A stretch of DNA of 34,712 bases from JBQTKD01 sp052389435 (GCA_052389435.1 JBQTIB010000167.1:1-34712), one strand, 5' to 3'; positions 1-9,249 are shown, counted from the first letter of the stretch. A program made the numbers and translations. Notes: generated by a model not told the origin, from the sequence alone.

Positions 1-338
1 GCCCGTGCGGGGGGTGGCCGGCGCGTCCCCCCCCAATTCCCCCCCGCGAACCGCCATGGCGGTGGGGGTCCTCCCCTTTGGGGCGGGGGGGGGCTGCCCC
101 CCCCACGCCCCCCAAGGATCAACCGCGAAGGGCAAAGACACCGTGGACCGGGTTGGGCGTGCACGCGCGACGGGTCTGTGGTTTCCGGTGAAGAATGCGG
201 CGCTGGGGCGCCGGATTCGTCACCGGTGGGGCTTCGCCCCAGAGGTGATTGGTCGTCAGATGGCATTGAGCTGTGGGAAATCGAGCTGTGGAAAGAGTGC
301 GCTGTGACTGTTGAGGCTAAGCACGGAGAGGTCACGAA
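1..338. other. GC-extreme leader upstream of gyrA
   Basis: I see no credible gene in this stretch. It holds long homopolymer runs, including nine G at 85-93 and eight C at 97-104 separated by CTG, which would form a very stable hairpin. A 12-bp palindrome (CCGCCATGGCGG) lies at 51-62. The G-run strand has several G-tracts and could form a quadruplex. The 3' end carries the gyrA ribosome binding site (GGAGAGG, 325-331). The region may contain the terminator of an upstream gene, probably gyrB by usual gene order, but that gene lies outside the window. Confidence 0.5.
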
Positions 339-2933
<2,595 letters not shown>

Positions 2934-2936
2934 GAC

Positions 2937-3686
2937 GTGGCAGAGGCCAAGGAAGGTCGCGGTCTCGGACGTGCGCTGGGCTTCGGCCGCAGCTCGTCCG
3001 ACGGCGCCGAGAGCTCCACCGAGGGTTCGGGCGTCGGCATCGTGATCGCCGACTCCGTGAGCGACTCCGGGAACAGTGGTTCGTCGATGAACACTGCGCC
3101 CATGGCGATGAACGGGGCCTCCTCCAACGGAGCGTCCAAGGCGTCCGAGAACGGCGAGGCCAAGGGCGGCGTCCGGGTCCAGTCGGTGCCGCTCAAGCGG
3201 CCCGCGGTCTCGATGGCCGACAAGTTCCCCGGCGAGGATCGGGCCGACGAGGCGCCCATCCCGCGTTCGCGTCTGGGCCGCTCGAAGGGCACCGAGCCTC
3301 GTCGCTCGGCTCCCCGCGTGCGTCGGGCCCGCCTCAAGGTCGTCAACATCGACCCGTGGTCGGTCATGAAGGTCTCGTTCCTGTTCTCCGTCGCCTTCGG
3401 CCTGGTGCTGCTCGTCGCGGTCGCCCTGCTGTGGGCCGCCCTCGACTTCATGGGCTTCTTCTCCTCCGTCGGCTCGACCATCACCGACGTCTCGGGAGAC
3501 TCCAACTCCGCCGGCTTCGACGTCGTCGCCTTCTTCTCCTTGCCGCGCGTCATGGGCATGGCCACCGTCCTGGCCCTGATCAACACCCTGATGATCACCG
3601 CGCTCGCGACGCTCGCGACGTACATGTACAACCTGTCCACCGACCTAGTCGGCGGCGTCGAGGTCACCCTCGCCGAGGAGGAGTAA
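2937..3686 (+). CDS. DUF3566 domain membrane protein
   Basis: This 249-residue protein has the layout of the actinobacterial gene that follows gyrA (Rv0007-like). A long low-complexity Ser/Gly/Asn and charged N-terminal half (to about residue 115) is followed by a basic stretch (RRSAPRVRRARLKVVNIDPWSVMKV, split here as motif RRARLKVVNIDPWSVMK). One hydrophobic segment follows at about 142-167 and a second near 200-235, the DUF3566 module. The start is GTG 2937, with GGAGGAGG at 2921-2928 inside the end of gyrA. The 3-bp spacing from gyrA and the shared terminator downstream indicate an operon. Its molecular function is not established, and a membrane or cell-envelope role is inferred from topology only. 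Confidence 0.88.
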   Translation: MAEAKEGRGLGRALGFGRSSSDGAESSTEGSGVGIVIADSVSDSGNSGSSMNTAPMAMNGASSNGASKASENGEAKGGVRVQSVPLKRPAVSMADKFPGEDRADEAPIPRSRLGRSKGTEPRRSAPRVRRARLKVVNIDPWSVMKVSFLFSVAFGLVLLVAVALLWAALDFMGFFSSVGSTITDVSGDSNSAGFDVVAFFSLPRVMGMATVLALINTLMITALATLATYMYNLSTDLVGGVEVTLAEEE

Positions 3687-3704
3687 TCCTCCATCGAACG
3701 CGGA

Positions 3705-3742
3705 ACGGGCCCCGGCGCTGGTAGCGCTGGGGCCCGTTTGTT
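3705..3742 (+). terminator. Rho-independent terminator of gyrA-DUF3566
   Basis: A 15-bp stem pairs 3705-3719 with 3723-3737, with one G-U pair and a GGT loop, and is followed by TTGTT. It begins 19 bp after the DUF3566 stop. Confidence 0.9.
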
Positions 3743-3794
3743 CATTCGGGTGACCGGTGGGGTATCTTTTCCCGGCGCCGCTCAAGAGCGGCAG

Positions 3795-3869
3795 GGGCCT
3801 ATAGCTCAGCTCGGTTAGAGCGCTTCCCTGATAAGGAAGAGGTCGATGGTTCAAGTCCATCTAGGCCCA
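3795..3869 (+). tRNA. tRNA-Ile (GAT anticodon)
   Basis: All cloverleaf arms can be paired. The acceptor stem GGGCCTA (3795-3801) pairs with TAGGCCC (3862-3868). The anticodon stem CTTCC/GGAAG encloses CTGATAA, with GAT at 3830-3832. The T-stem GATGG/CCATC encloses TTCAAGT. The CCA end is not encoded (ACC follows). A -10-like TATCTT lies at 3772-3777. The segment from the anticodon loop to the 3' end is repeated at 4793-4839, marking this gene as an integration target. Confidence 0.97.
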
Positions 3870-3908
3870 CCCCTGACCTGCAAGTTCGTCGACCCCACGA
3901 CCCTCGGC

Positions 3909-3920
3909 CTGACGGCAACG
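3909..3920 (+). repeat. 12-mer repeat, single copy of cassette 1
   Basis: CTGACGGCAACG, 35 bp after the tRNA-Ile repeat. Copies recur at 4688, 4700, 4886, 5657 and 5669. The spacing to a shared downstream block CTTCCCGTGC (3936-3945) is 25 bp, identical in cassette 2. It is possibly an integrase arm-binding site. Confidence 0.6.
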
Positions 3921-3998
3921 AGCCTCGCCTGAGCCCTTCCCGTGCGATTCGGTGCTCGACGAGTGCGCGGGCCACCGGGGCCGCCGTACGCTGGTTCT

Positions 3999-4298
3999 AT
4001 GGCTGTCCCCGGACTTGAGGTCGACCTCGACCGCATCGCCGAGATCTGTGGCCGGTACGGCATCGCTCGGCTCGACGTCTTTGGGTCGGTCTGCCGCGGC
4101 GAGGCGGAGCCCGACAGCGATGTCGATGTCCTCTACGTACTCGCCCCGGGCGCGCGCCTGGGCTGGGGGATCGAAGCTCTGGCCGACGAGTTGAGCGAGG
4201 CTCTCGGGCGGCCGGTGGACCTCGTTTCACGCAACGCCCTCCACGAGCGGCTCCGGGCGAGCGTGCTGGCGGAGGCGCGCGTCCTCTATGCGGCGTGA
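3999..4298 (+). CDS. mntA: MntA-like nucleotidyltransferase antitoxin
   Basis: A 99-residue minimal nucleotidyltransferase. The signature reads GSVCRGEAEPDSDVDVL, an exact GS-x10-DxD motif near residues 31-46. In the studied MntA/HepT systems this enzyme neutralises its partner by AMPylating a tyrosine. ATG 3999 is chosen because -10-like TACGCT (3987-3992) lies exactly six bases upstream, suggesting a leaderless transcript. A longer in-frame extension upstream lacks family similarity and lies in the conserved cassette end. The gene overlaps the next by 11 bp (4288-4298), which supports coupled translation of the pair. Function is inferred from motif and partner. Confidence 0.87.
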   Translation: MAVPGLEVDLDRIAEICGRYGIARLDVFGSVCRGEAEPDSDVDVLYVLAPGARLGWGIEALADELSEALGRPVDLVSRNALHERLRASVLAEARVLYAA

Positions 4299-4680
4299 GC
4301 TGCTGCTGATCGGTCAGATGATCGAGGCGGCGGAACAGGCCAGGACCCTCGTCGTCGGGATCGAACTCGCGGAGCTCGAGTCCGACCGGCAGCGCCGCGA
4401 CGCGCTGCTGTGGAACTTCACGGTTCTCGGCGAAGCGGCCACCCAGCTGGACGACGGGATCAAGGCACGGTTCGCTGCGATCTCTTGGGCGCAGCCCGTC
4501 CGCCTGCGCAACCGGATTGTGCACGGCTACTGGTCCATCGATCTCGAGATCCTGCACACCACGGCAACGGACCTGCTGCCTGCGTTGGTTGCACAACTGC
4601 GCGAAGCGCTCGCCGCGCTCGAGTCCGAAGACGAGAGCCCTGGCCCGCCGGCCGTGGACTCAGCGAGCCAAGGCTCCTAG
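4288..4680 (+). CDS. hepT: HepT-like HEPN toxin (DUF86)
   Basis: A 130-residue all-helical HEPN-domain protein. Its catalytic signature RNRIVHGY fits R-x4-H-x-Y exactly, the form found in HepT RNases, where the tyrosine is the residue modified by MntA. Family members cleave RNA and arrest growth when unmodified. The helix ELLLIGQMIEAAEQA and the LWNFTVLGEAATQL segment are typical of DUF86. The Ser/Pro/Glu-rich last 20 residues look like an added tail. The start ATG 4288 lies inside mntA. The stop (4678-4680) is followed seven bases later by a tandem pair of cassette 12-mers. Confidence 0.88.
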   Translation: MRRELLLIGQMIEAAEQARTLVVGIELAELESDRQRRDALLWNFTVLGEAATQLDDGIKARFAAISWAQPVRLRNRIVHGYWSIDLEILHTTATDLLPALVAQLREALAALESEDESPGPPAVDSASQGS

Positions 4681-4687
4681 GTCGTGC

Positions 4688-4711
4688 TTGACGGCAACCG
4701 TGACGGCAACG
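4688..4711 (+). repeat. Tandem pair of 12-mer repeats ending cassette 1
   Basis: TTGACGGCAACC then GTGACGGCAACG, head to tail with a 12-bp period, directly after hepT. The same arrangement occurs after the second toxin-antitoxin pair at 5657-5680. Between here and 4793 I see no gene. Confidence 0.65.
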
Positions 4712-4792
4712 TCCACGGCCGAACGCCCCTCGGCGCGGACTCCGCTGGACGTCATCACTCTTGCGGCCAGCTATCTCAGCGTGCCGAACCGG

Positions 4793-4839
4793 CCTGATAA
4801 GGAAGAGGTCGGTGGTTCAAGTCCACCTAGGCCCACCCC
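4793..4839 (+). repeat. Partial tRNA-Ile copy (attachment-site-like repeat)
   Basis: The sequence matches tRNA-Ile from the anticodon loop to the 3' end (45 of 47 bases identical to 3827-3873). The 5' half is missing, so it cannot make a tRNA. The two differences form one compensated T-stem pair (A-T in the intact gene, G-C here), so the copy descends from a functional tRNA under selection. It is the expected displaced 3' end of a tRNA after integration. Similarity continues weakly into the flank (TGACCTGCA). Confidence 0.85.
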
Positions 4840-4885
4840 TTGACCTGCACGTTTGCGCCAGATCGGCGCTGGCCCGCCCCGTCGG

Positions 4886-4897
4886 CTGACGGCAACG
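4886..4897 (+). repeat. 12-mer repeat, single copy of cassette 2
   Basis: CTGACGGCAACG, identical to 3909-3920 and in the same place relative to the tRNA-derived repeat and the shared CTTCCCGTGC block. Confidence 0.6.
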
Positions 4898-4949
4898 CGG
4901 CGCGGGAGACGGCTTCCCGTGCCATTGGTTCGCAGCGCGTCTGGCGTAG

Positions 4950-4981
4950 ATATAGCGTAGGATGCATATAGCGGTGAGTGC
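4950..4981 (+). promoter_or_regulatory. Promoter/operator of the HigB/HigA pair
   Basis: Two direct copies of ATATAGCG (4950-4957 and 4966-4973) lie 16 bp apart just before the toxin start, together with the -10-like TAGGAT. They are a plausible autoregulatory site for the downstream XRE antitoxin. This is inferred from position only. Confidence 0.5.
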
Positions 4982-5347
4982 ATGTCAGCGCTGTATGCCG
5001 TCGAGATCGAGCCGCAGGTGCGGACTTGGCTCGAAGGTCTGAGCGACCGTGACTTCGGCCGCGTGGACTTCCTCGTGGGCCTGTTGGCCGAACAGGCTGA
5101 GACCCTCGGCGAACCGCATACCCGGCACCTGGGCGGCAAGCTGCGTGAGCTTCGCTTGAGCCTGCTGAGTCGTCAGACGCGGGTCACGTACTGGCTGGCG
5201 CCGCAGCGACGGATCGTGCTGCTCACCGTGTTCGCCAAGACCCGGGGCGCAGAGACCGCCGAGGTGCAACGCGCCCACAAGGCGCAGAAGAACTGCGAAG
5301 AGCGGCATCGGATCGCGCACGAGGACTACGAACGAAAGGTGACCTGA
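4982..5347 (+). CDS. higB: RelE/HigB-type toxin (phage Gp49-like)
   Basis: A 121-residue protein of the Gp49/HigB group in the RelE superfamily, whose members are ribosome-dependent mRNA endonucleases. The diagnostic stretch is KLRELRLSLLSRQTRVTYWL, then RRIVLLTVFAKTRG and a helix with EVQRAHKAQ, the usual KLRELR...R..Y...R.VLL..F.KK order. ATG 4982 follows the direct-repeat operator. The antitoxin gene begins one base after the stop. The toxin-first order is typical of higBA, in contrast to most relBE loci. Confidence 0.87.
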   Translation: MSALYAVEIEPQVRTWLEGLSDRDFGRVDFLVGLLAEQAETLGEPHTRHLGGKLRELRLSLLSRQTRVTYWLAPQRRIVLLTVFAKTRGAETAEVQRAHKAQKNCEERHRIAHEDYERKVT

Positions 5348-5348
5348 G

Positions 5349-5660
5349 GTGGCGAAAGCGCAGAAGGCGAGCGAGCACAGCTCGTACGAGGAGATCGCCC
5401 GCGAGCGACGCGGCACCGAGGGCTACCGCGAGGGCTACGCCGAGGCCCAGCGGGCCTACGAACTCGGCCAGGCGGTGCGCGCGCGCCGGCTCGAGCTCGG
5501 TCTGTCCCAGGTCGACCTCGCGGAGCGGGCCGGCATGACCCAGTCGGCGTTGTCCCGGCTGGAAGCCGGTGCAGTGGTCCCGACGATTCCGGTGCTCGAC
5601 CGGGTCTCAGCCGCACTGGACGCGAAGCTCGTCGTCACCATCGATCCCCACGCTGCCTGA
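5349..5660 (+). CDS. higA: XRE-family antitoxin (HigA-type)
   Basis: A 103-residue DNA-binding protein. A helix-turn-helix of the XRE/Cro type spans about residues 40-93 (VRARRLELGLSQVDLAERAG, then QSALSRLEAG and PTIPVLDRVSAALD). The N-terminal 40 residues are charged and helical and may contact the toxin. GTG 5349 follows AAAGGTG (about 5336-5342). It is expected to neutralise the upstream HigB-type toxin and repress the shared promoter. The final codons overlap the first 12-mer of the closing cassette repeats (5657-5668), an unusual fusion of gene end and repeat. Confidence 0.87.
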   Translation: MAKAQKASEHSSYEEIARERRGTEGYREGYAEAQRAYELGQAVRARRLELGLSQVDLAERAGMTQSALSRLEAGAVVPTIPVLDRVSAALDAKLVVTIDPHAA

Positions 5661-5680
5661 CGGCAACGCTGACGGCAACC
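5657..5680 (+). repeat. Tandem pair of 12-mer repeats ending cassette 2
   Basis: CTGACGGCAACG followed head to tail by CTGACGGCAACC, 12-bp period, overlapping the higA stop. It mirrors 4688-4711. From here to 5892 I see no gene. Confidence 0.65.
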
Positions 5681-5904
5681 GCCCCGTCCGTAGATGGACG
5701 ACGACGGACCGTCGGGTCCTCCGAACACGCTCGATGACTACGCGGGGTCAGCCTCACGACCGCAGTCCGACGGCAGCGCCGACAACAACCCCCCGTTCTC
5801 AGATGCGCGGACCGGTCGTCCCGTCCAGTGCGGCGCTTCGCCCTGCTGATGGCCTCGGCCGCCGACACCCCGCTTTTGTGCTCGGGCTCCCCTAACGTTC
5901 GGGT

Positions 5905-6213
5905 ATGGCTGCGCGGGAGGTCGAGTTCGCGGTGCACGGGGAGCCCGTAGCGGAAAACCTCGGCTTCGCGGTCCGGGGGCGCGTGGTGCGCGATCCGATG
6001 CGTGTCGGGGACCTGTTGCTGACCGTCGCGGGGGATGCGGCACCGGCGGGCGTGCGCCTGCGGGTCACCGAGATCAGGCTCTGGCACCAGCTGATCGAGG
6101 AGCTCGAGGCGCCGTGTTCGGCGGAGCTGCTGCTGGTCGGCGACGGCATCGACCGTGTCCTGGACGGCTCGACGCTGGCCTCTCGTGCCTTGGCGGACCC
6201 GGCGTCGGCCTGA
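5905..6213 (+). CDS. Small unknown protein, possible EF-Tu domain-2-like fold
   Basis: A 102-residue protein I cannot assign to a characterised family. The order VRGRVVRDPMRVGDLLLTV, then GVRLRVTEIRLW and AELLLVGDG resembles the beta-barrel of translation-factor domain 2 (a G.V..G.l.VGD pattern). This is a resemblance, not an assignment. No membrane segment or signal peptide is visible. ATG 5905 has TAACGT (5893-5898) exactly six bases upstream, consistent with a leaderless transcript. It reads toward the zinc-ribbon gene at 6320 with about 100 bp between. Confidence 0.65.
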   Translation: MAAREVEFAVHGEPVAENLGFAVRGRVVRDPMRVGDLLLTVAGDAAPAGVRLRVTEIRLWHQLIEELEAPCSAELLLVGDGIDRVLDGSTLASRALADPASA

Positions 6214-6319
6214 CCGTCCGGGCAACGGGTGGGCCGAAGATCGTCCGACCCGTCGGCGATCGGTTGCGTGGCAGCATGAACCCGGGGTGCGCACGCTGCG
6301 CGCCGTGAGAGGTGTGGGC

Positions 6320-7630
6320 GTGGCCGACAGGTTCTGCGTCGAGTGCGGGACGGCGCGCCGCGCGCAGGCTCCCTTCTGCGGTCACTGCGGCGCCCAGTTC
6401 GACGTACCGCCGGCCGAGCAACCCACGTCCACCGTGAGGCTCGGGAAGGCTTGGCCCTCCGGAGCCGGCGACGAGCCCGCAGTCGGCCGCCCGCCTCCCT
6501 CCCGTGGCGCTGCGCCGACCCCGCCGTCGCGCGCCCCTGGCATGCCGCCGGTTCCGCCGCGAGCAGCGCCGCCTCCCCCGCCCGGCCCGCCTGCGACCGG
6601 CGCGCCCCCGCCCTCGCCCTCGGGGTCCTCGCCTCCCCCGCCCGCCCGCCGCGAGGTGCCCGGTGGCCTCCCGAGCTACCTGGGGCGCCCGGCGGATCTC
6701 CTCGCCGGGGCGGCGCTGTTCGGTCTCGCCGGCCTCTACTACGCGTTCGAGGCACTGCGCGCGTTCCCCGACGCCGTCGAACTCTTCTTCGACGCCCTCG
6801 GCGGAGACCTCGGCGGCGGTGCCGCCGGGGCGGAGGTTCGGGCAGTGGCCGTCTACGTGGCCGCCGGCTACGCGCTCGTGCTGTTCACGACCGGCGCGCT
6901 GCTGGCCGTCGCCCTCCTGCTGTGGCTGCGCAGACGCGTGGGCCGCGGCCTCGCGTGGGCGGTGACCGCGTGGCTGGTGCTGTCCGCGGTGCTCGGTGCG
7001 AACCTCGGCACCGGCGAGGTTCGGTTCGCGCTCCTCGCGTCGATGCTCGCCTCCGCGATCCTGGTGTTCGGCCCGGCCGGCCGCGTCCTGCTGGACGCCG
7101 CCCCGCATCCCGCCGGTCGCAGCACGGCGCTCGCGACGGCTCAGCTCGCGCTGCTCGGCTGCACGGTGCTGTTCGGCCTCTGGTCTCTCATCTCCCTGGC
7201 CCGGACGACGTCGGAGACGAAGTACCTCCTGGTCGGGCTGCTCGAGGCGATGGTCGCGGCCGGCGCCGCGGTCTATGCGATGCGTCTGCCGCGTGCCGAG
7301 CACACGGTCCGGCTGTTCGCATCCGGGGCTCTCGTCGTGCTGTTGGCGGCTCTCGTCTCGATCGGCGGGGAGTTCGAGGAACTGGCCGGGCCGATCGCGG
7401 CCGTCCTGGCGACGACGGCGATGCTGTGGCTGACGCCCGACCTGCGACGGCTGTTCGGGCAGGAGGAGATCGACTGGCGCGGACTGCTCGACGGGGCGGG
7501 CAGGAACGCCGACGCCGCTGCGGTGCCGTCGGCTCCGCCGTCGCCCCCGTCCGCCATGCCGCCGCCTTCGATGCCGCCGCCACCCGCGCCCCCGGCTCCC
7601 CCGCCGATGCCCGCACCGCCGGATCGGTAG
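6320..7630 (+). CDS. Zinc-ribbon, proline-rich polytopic membrane protein
   Basis: A 436-residue protein of unknown function with three parts. Residues 1-25 form a zinc ribbon with cysteines at about 6, 9, 20 and 23 (CVEC and CGHC). Residues about 45-110 are Pro/Ser/Ala-rich. The remainder has about eight hydrophobic membrane segments (for example LLAGAALFGLAGLYYAF and ALVLFTTGALLAVALLLWL) and ends in a second Pro-rich tail (SAMPPPSMPPPPAPP). GTG 6320 is preferred because GAGAGG lies seven bases upstream and the zinc ribbon begins immediately; the reading frame is open back to 6155. A similar zinc-ribbon plus many-TM layout appears in the gene at 19079-21786. Confidence 0.8.
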   Translation: MADRFCVECGTARRAQAPFCGHCGAQFDVPPAEQPTSTVRLGKAWPSGAGDEPAVGRPPPSRGAAPTPPSRAPGMPPVPPRAAPPPPPGPPATGAPPPSPSGSSPPPPARREVPGGLPSYLGRPADLLAGAALFGLAGLYYAFEALRAFPDAVELFFDALGGDLGGGAAGAEVRAVAVYVAAGYALVLFTTGALLAVALLLWLRRRVGRGLAWAVTAWLVLSAVLGANLGTGEVRFALLASMLASAILVFGPAGRVLLDAAPHPAGRSTALATAQLALLGCTVLFGLWSLISLARTTSETKYLLVGLLEAMVAAGAAVYAMRLPRAEHTVRLFASGALVVLLAALVSIGGEFEELAGPIAAVLATTAMLWLTPDLRRLFGQEEIDWRGLLDGAGRNADAAAVPSAPPSPPSAMPPPSMPPPPAPPAPPPMPAPPDR

Positions 7631-7733
7631 GCCGCCGGGCGTTCGCCGGCGGGACGATGAGTTCGGGGGCTCGGTCCGGTCAGGATTGGAAGCAGAGGGC
7701 TCCCGCCCTCCGCGCAACCCGATCGGAGACGTC

Positions 7734-8216
7734 GTGAGCGACGAGACCATGACCGCCACCCTGCACATCGAGGCACCGGCCGAGGCCGTGTTCGCCGTGC
7801 TGGCCGACCCGGGGAGCCACGCGGCGATCGACGGCACCGGCTGGGTCCGCGAGCCGATCGACGGGGGCGCACCGATCGTCGCCGAGGGTCGGGTCTTCGA
7901 GGTGGCGATGTACCACTCCAACCACCCCGACGGTGACTACCGGATGGCGAACCGGGTGACGAGGTTCGAGCCGCCGCGGGCGATCGAGTGGGAGCCGGGC
8001 CAGTACGACGAGTCCGGCACCCTGGGGACGGGAGGCTGGACCTGGCGCTACGACCTGGCCCCCGCCGCCGACGGCGGGACGGACGTCCTGCTCACCTACG
8101 ACTGGTCCGCGGTGCCCGCGCCGATTCGCGAGTACATCTCGTTTCCGCCGTTCCCGCCGGAGCACCTGCAGCGTTCGCTCGGGCACCTGGCGGGCCTGGT
8201 ACAGGCGCGCGCCTGA
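7734..8216 (+). CDS. SRPBCC family protein (polyketide cyclase/dehydrase-like)
   Basis: A 160-residue START/Bet v1-like helix-grip protein. The N-terminus (MTATLHIEAPAEAVFAVLAD) is the classic first strand and helix of the SRPBCC fold. A mid-strand FEPPRAIEWEPG and a C-terminal long helix (PPEHLQRSLGHLAGLVQ) complete it. Such proteins bind small hydrophobic ligands, and the ligand here is unknown. GTG 7734 has GGAG five bases upstream; ATG 7749 is an alternative. It converges on the RTX-repeat gene with only 4 bp between the two stops. Confidence 0.85.
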   Translation: MSDETMTATLHIEAPAEAVFAVLADPGSHAAIDGTGWVREPIDGGAPIVAEGRVFEVAMYHSNHPDGDYRMANRVTRFEPPRAIEWEPGQYDESGTLGTGGWTWRYDLAPAADGGTDVLLTYDWSAVPAPIREYISFPPFPPEHLQRSLGHLAGLVQARA

Positions 8217-8220
8217 GCGG

Positions 8221-9036
8221 CTAGCTGGGCACCTTGACGAAGGTGTCGAGGCCCTCGCCGCCGTCGCAGACGTCGTTGTTCTCGTCGCAGACGAGGACGT
8301 CCTTGCCCTTGCCGCCCTGCACGACGTCGGCGCCCGCGCCACCGCTGACGACGTCGTTGTCGTCGCCGCCGTCGATCATGTCCGAACCGCTGCCGCCGTC
8401 GATCTGATCGTTCCCCGCGCCGCCGCAGATCTTGTCGTTGCCCGCGCCGCCGCTGATCGAGTCCTTGCCGCCGAAGCCGACGACGATGTCCTCGCCGGGC
8501 GTGCCGTCGATGGTGTCGTCGCCCTCCGTGCCGAACATCGTCGGGACGACGCCGAAGCAGCGCACCGCCTCGCCGGTCACGGTCACCTGCGTGGCCGACG
8601 GTGTGCTGATCGAGCCCATGCCCACGGATTCGGCGACGGCCCTGTTGGTGAACAGTCCGGGATCGACCGGGATCGCGACGATGACCACTCGCGCGGTCTC
8701 GGCCCGCTCGAGGGCTGGGCCGAGCGAACAGCGGACGTCCTGTCCGGCTACGTCGCAGACCGTGTCCCGATCCGTCGTCGCGGTCTGCAACACCATGCTG
8801 GCGGGCAGCGTGTTCTTCAGGGCCGGTTCTGGTGCGATTCCGCCGCTGTTGGTCACGGTGATGGTGAAGGTGAGCCGGGTGCCGCCGGCGATCGTCGAGG
8901 CGGAGGCGGTGGTGTTCACCACGAGGTTCGGAACTGCGGTGCCGCTGCCCCAGACCGGTGGGACGGCGCCGGCGAGCAGCACGAGGACGCCGGCGCCGAA
9001 AAGCAACGCTCGACGACTGCGGCTGCCGACACGCAT
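8221..9036 (-). CDS. Secreted DUF11 + RTX calcium-binding repeat protein
   Basis: A 271-residue exported protein. An N-terminal signal peptide (basic SRSRR, then LLFGAGVLVLLAGAVPPVWG) is followed by an Ig-like DUF11 domain (about residues 35-150, with TFTITVTNSGG and LPASM). The C-terminal part carries at least nine GGxGxDxxx-type RTX nonapeptides (for example GGAGNDQIDGGSGSDMIDGG), which fold as a calcium-loaded beta-roll in known proteins. Cysteines are frequent (VCDEN, CDGG), which is unusual for RTX domains and suggests disulfides. ATG 9036 follows GGGGGGA. It is probably a surface or secreted scaffold; no secretion partner is in the window. Confidence 0.85.
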   Translation of the reverse strand: MRVGSRSRRALLFGAGVLVLLAGAVPPVWGSGTAVPNLVVNTTASASTIAGGTRLTFTITVTNSGGIAPEPALKNTLPASMVLQTATTDRDTVCDVAGQDVRCSLGPALERAETARVVIVAIPVDPGLFTNRAVAESVGMGSISTPSATQVTVTGEAVRCFGVVPTMFGTEGDDTIDGTPGEDIVVGFGGKDSISGGAGNDKICGGAGNDQIDGGSGSDMIDGGDDNDVVSGGAGADVVQGGKGKDVLVCDENNDVCDGGEGLDTFVKVPS

Positions 9037-9061
9037 CGTCCCCCCAGACACTCGGTTCTCG

Positions 9062-9076
9062 CGTTCGCACCGAACG
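9062..9076. promoter_or_regulatory. Inverted repeat upstream of the RTX gene
   Basis: CGTTCG-CAC-CGAACG, a perfect 6-bp dyad 25 bp before the start of the divergent RTX gene. Possible operator, regulator unknown. The arms are in the opposite order to an actinobacterial LexA box. Confidence 0.35.
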
Positions 9077-9249
9077 TAACCTTGCGACCGATTCGGGTGG
9101 ACCCGTGATGCTCCGAACGGGCGAGGACCAACGGGGCAATTCGGACGGATCGGGCTTTGCCGAGGGCCTCCACGCGAAGGGTTGGTCTCGACTAGCCTGC
9201 GCAGGAAGGCCACATCACGGCCCACCCCTCGCGAGTTGGGACCCCCTAC

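Larger units (their letters stand above)
3827..4792 (+). mobile_element. Putative tRNA-Ile-integrated cassette 1 (MntA/HepT)
   Basis: A 966-bp unit is bounded by 47-bp direct repeats of the tRNA-Ile 3' half (3827-3873 and 4793-4839, two mismatches). Inside are one 12-bp TGACGGCAAC repeat near the left end, the mntA-hepT-like pair, and a tandem pair of the same 12-mer just after hepT. The unit has no integrase gene. This is the layout expected of a small non-autonomous element inserted by a tyrosine recombinase that targets the tRNA-Ile anticodon loop. The element call is inference from repeats and content. Confidence 0.6.
4793..5680 (+). mobile_element. Putative tRNA-Ile-derived cassette 2 (HigB/HigA)
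   Basis: The same plan as cassette 1: tRNA-Ile 3' half, a single 12-mer at 4886-4897, block CTTCCCGTGC at 4913-4922 exactly 25 bp on, a toxin-antitoxin pair, and a tandem 12-mer pair at 5657-5680. No third tRNA copy is visible downstream, so the right boundary is uncertain. Degenerate 12-mers near 5767-5790 may mark decay. Confidence 0.5.

Noticed and set aside
5..307. 100-codon open frame before gyrA
   Set aside because: Its sequence follows homopolymer G/C runs, has no family likeness and no ribosome site.
5761..5790. Third cassette boundary or third tRNA-Ile copy after cassette 2
   Set aside because: Only degenerate 12-mer-like words (CCGACGGCAGCG, then CCGACAACAACC) are visible. No anticodon-loop or T-arm sequence is present.
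9062..9076. SOS (LexA) box before the RTX gene
   Set aside because: The dyad is CGTTCG-CAC-CGAACG; a LexA box has CGAAC first and GTTCG second with four bases between.
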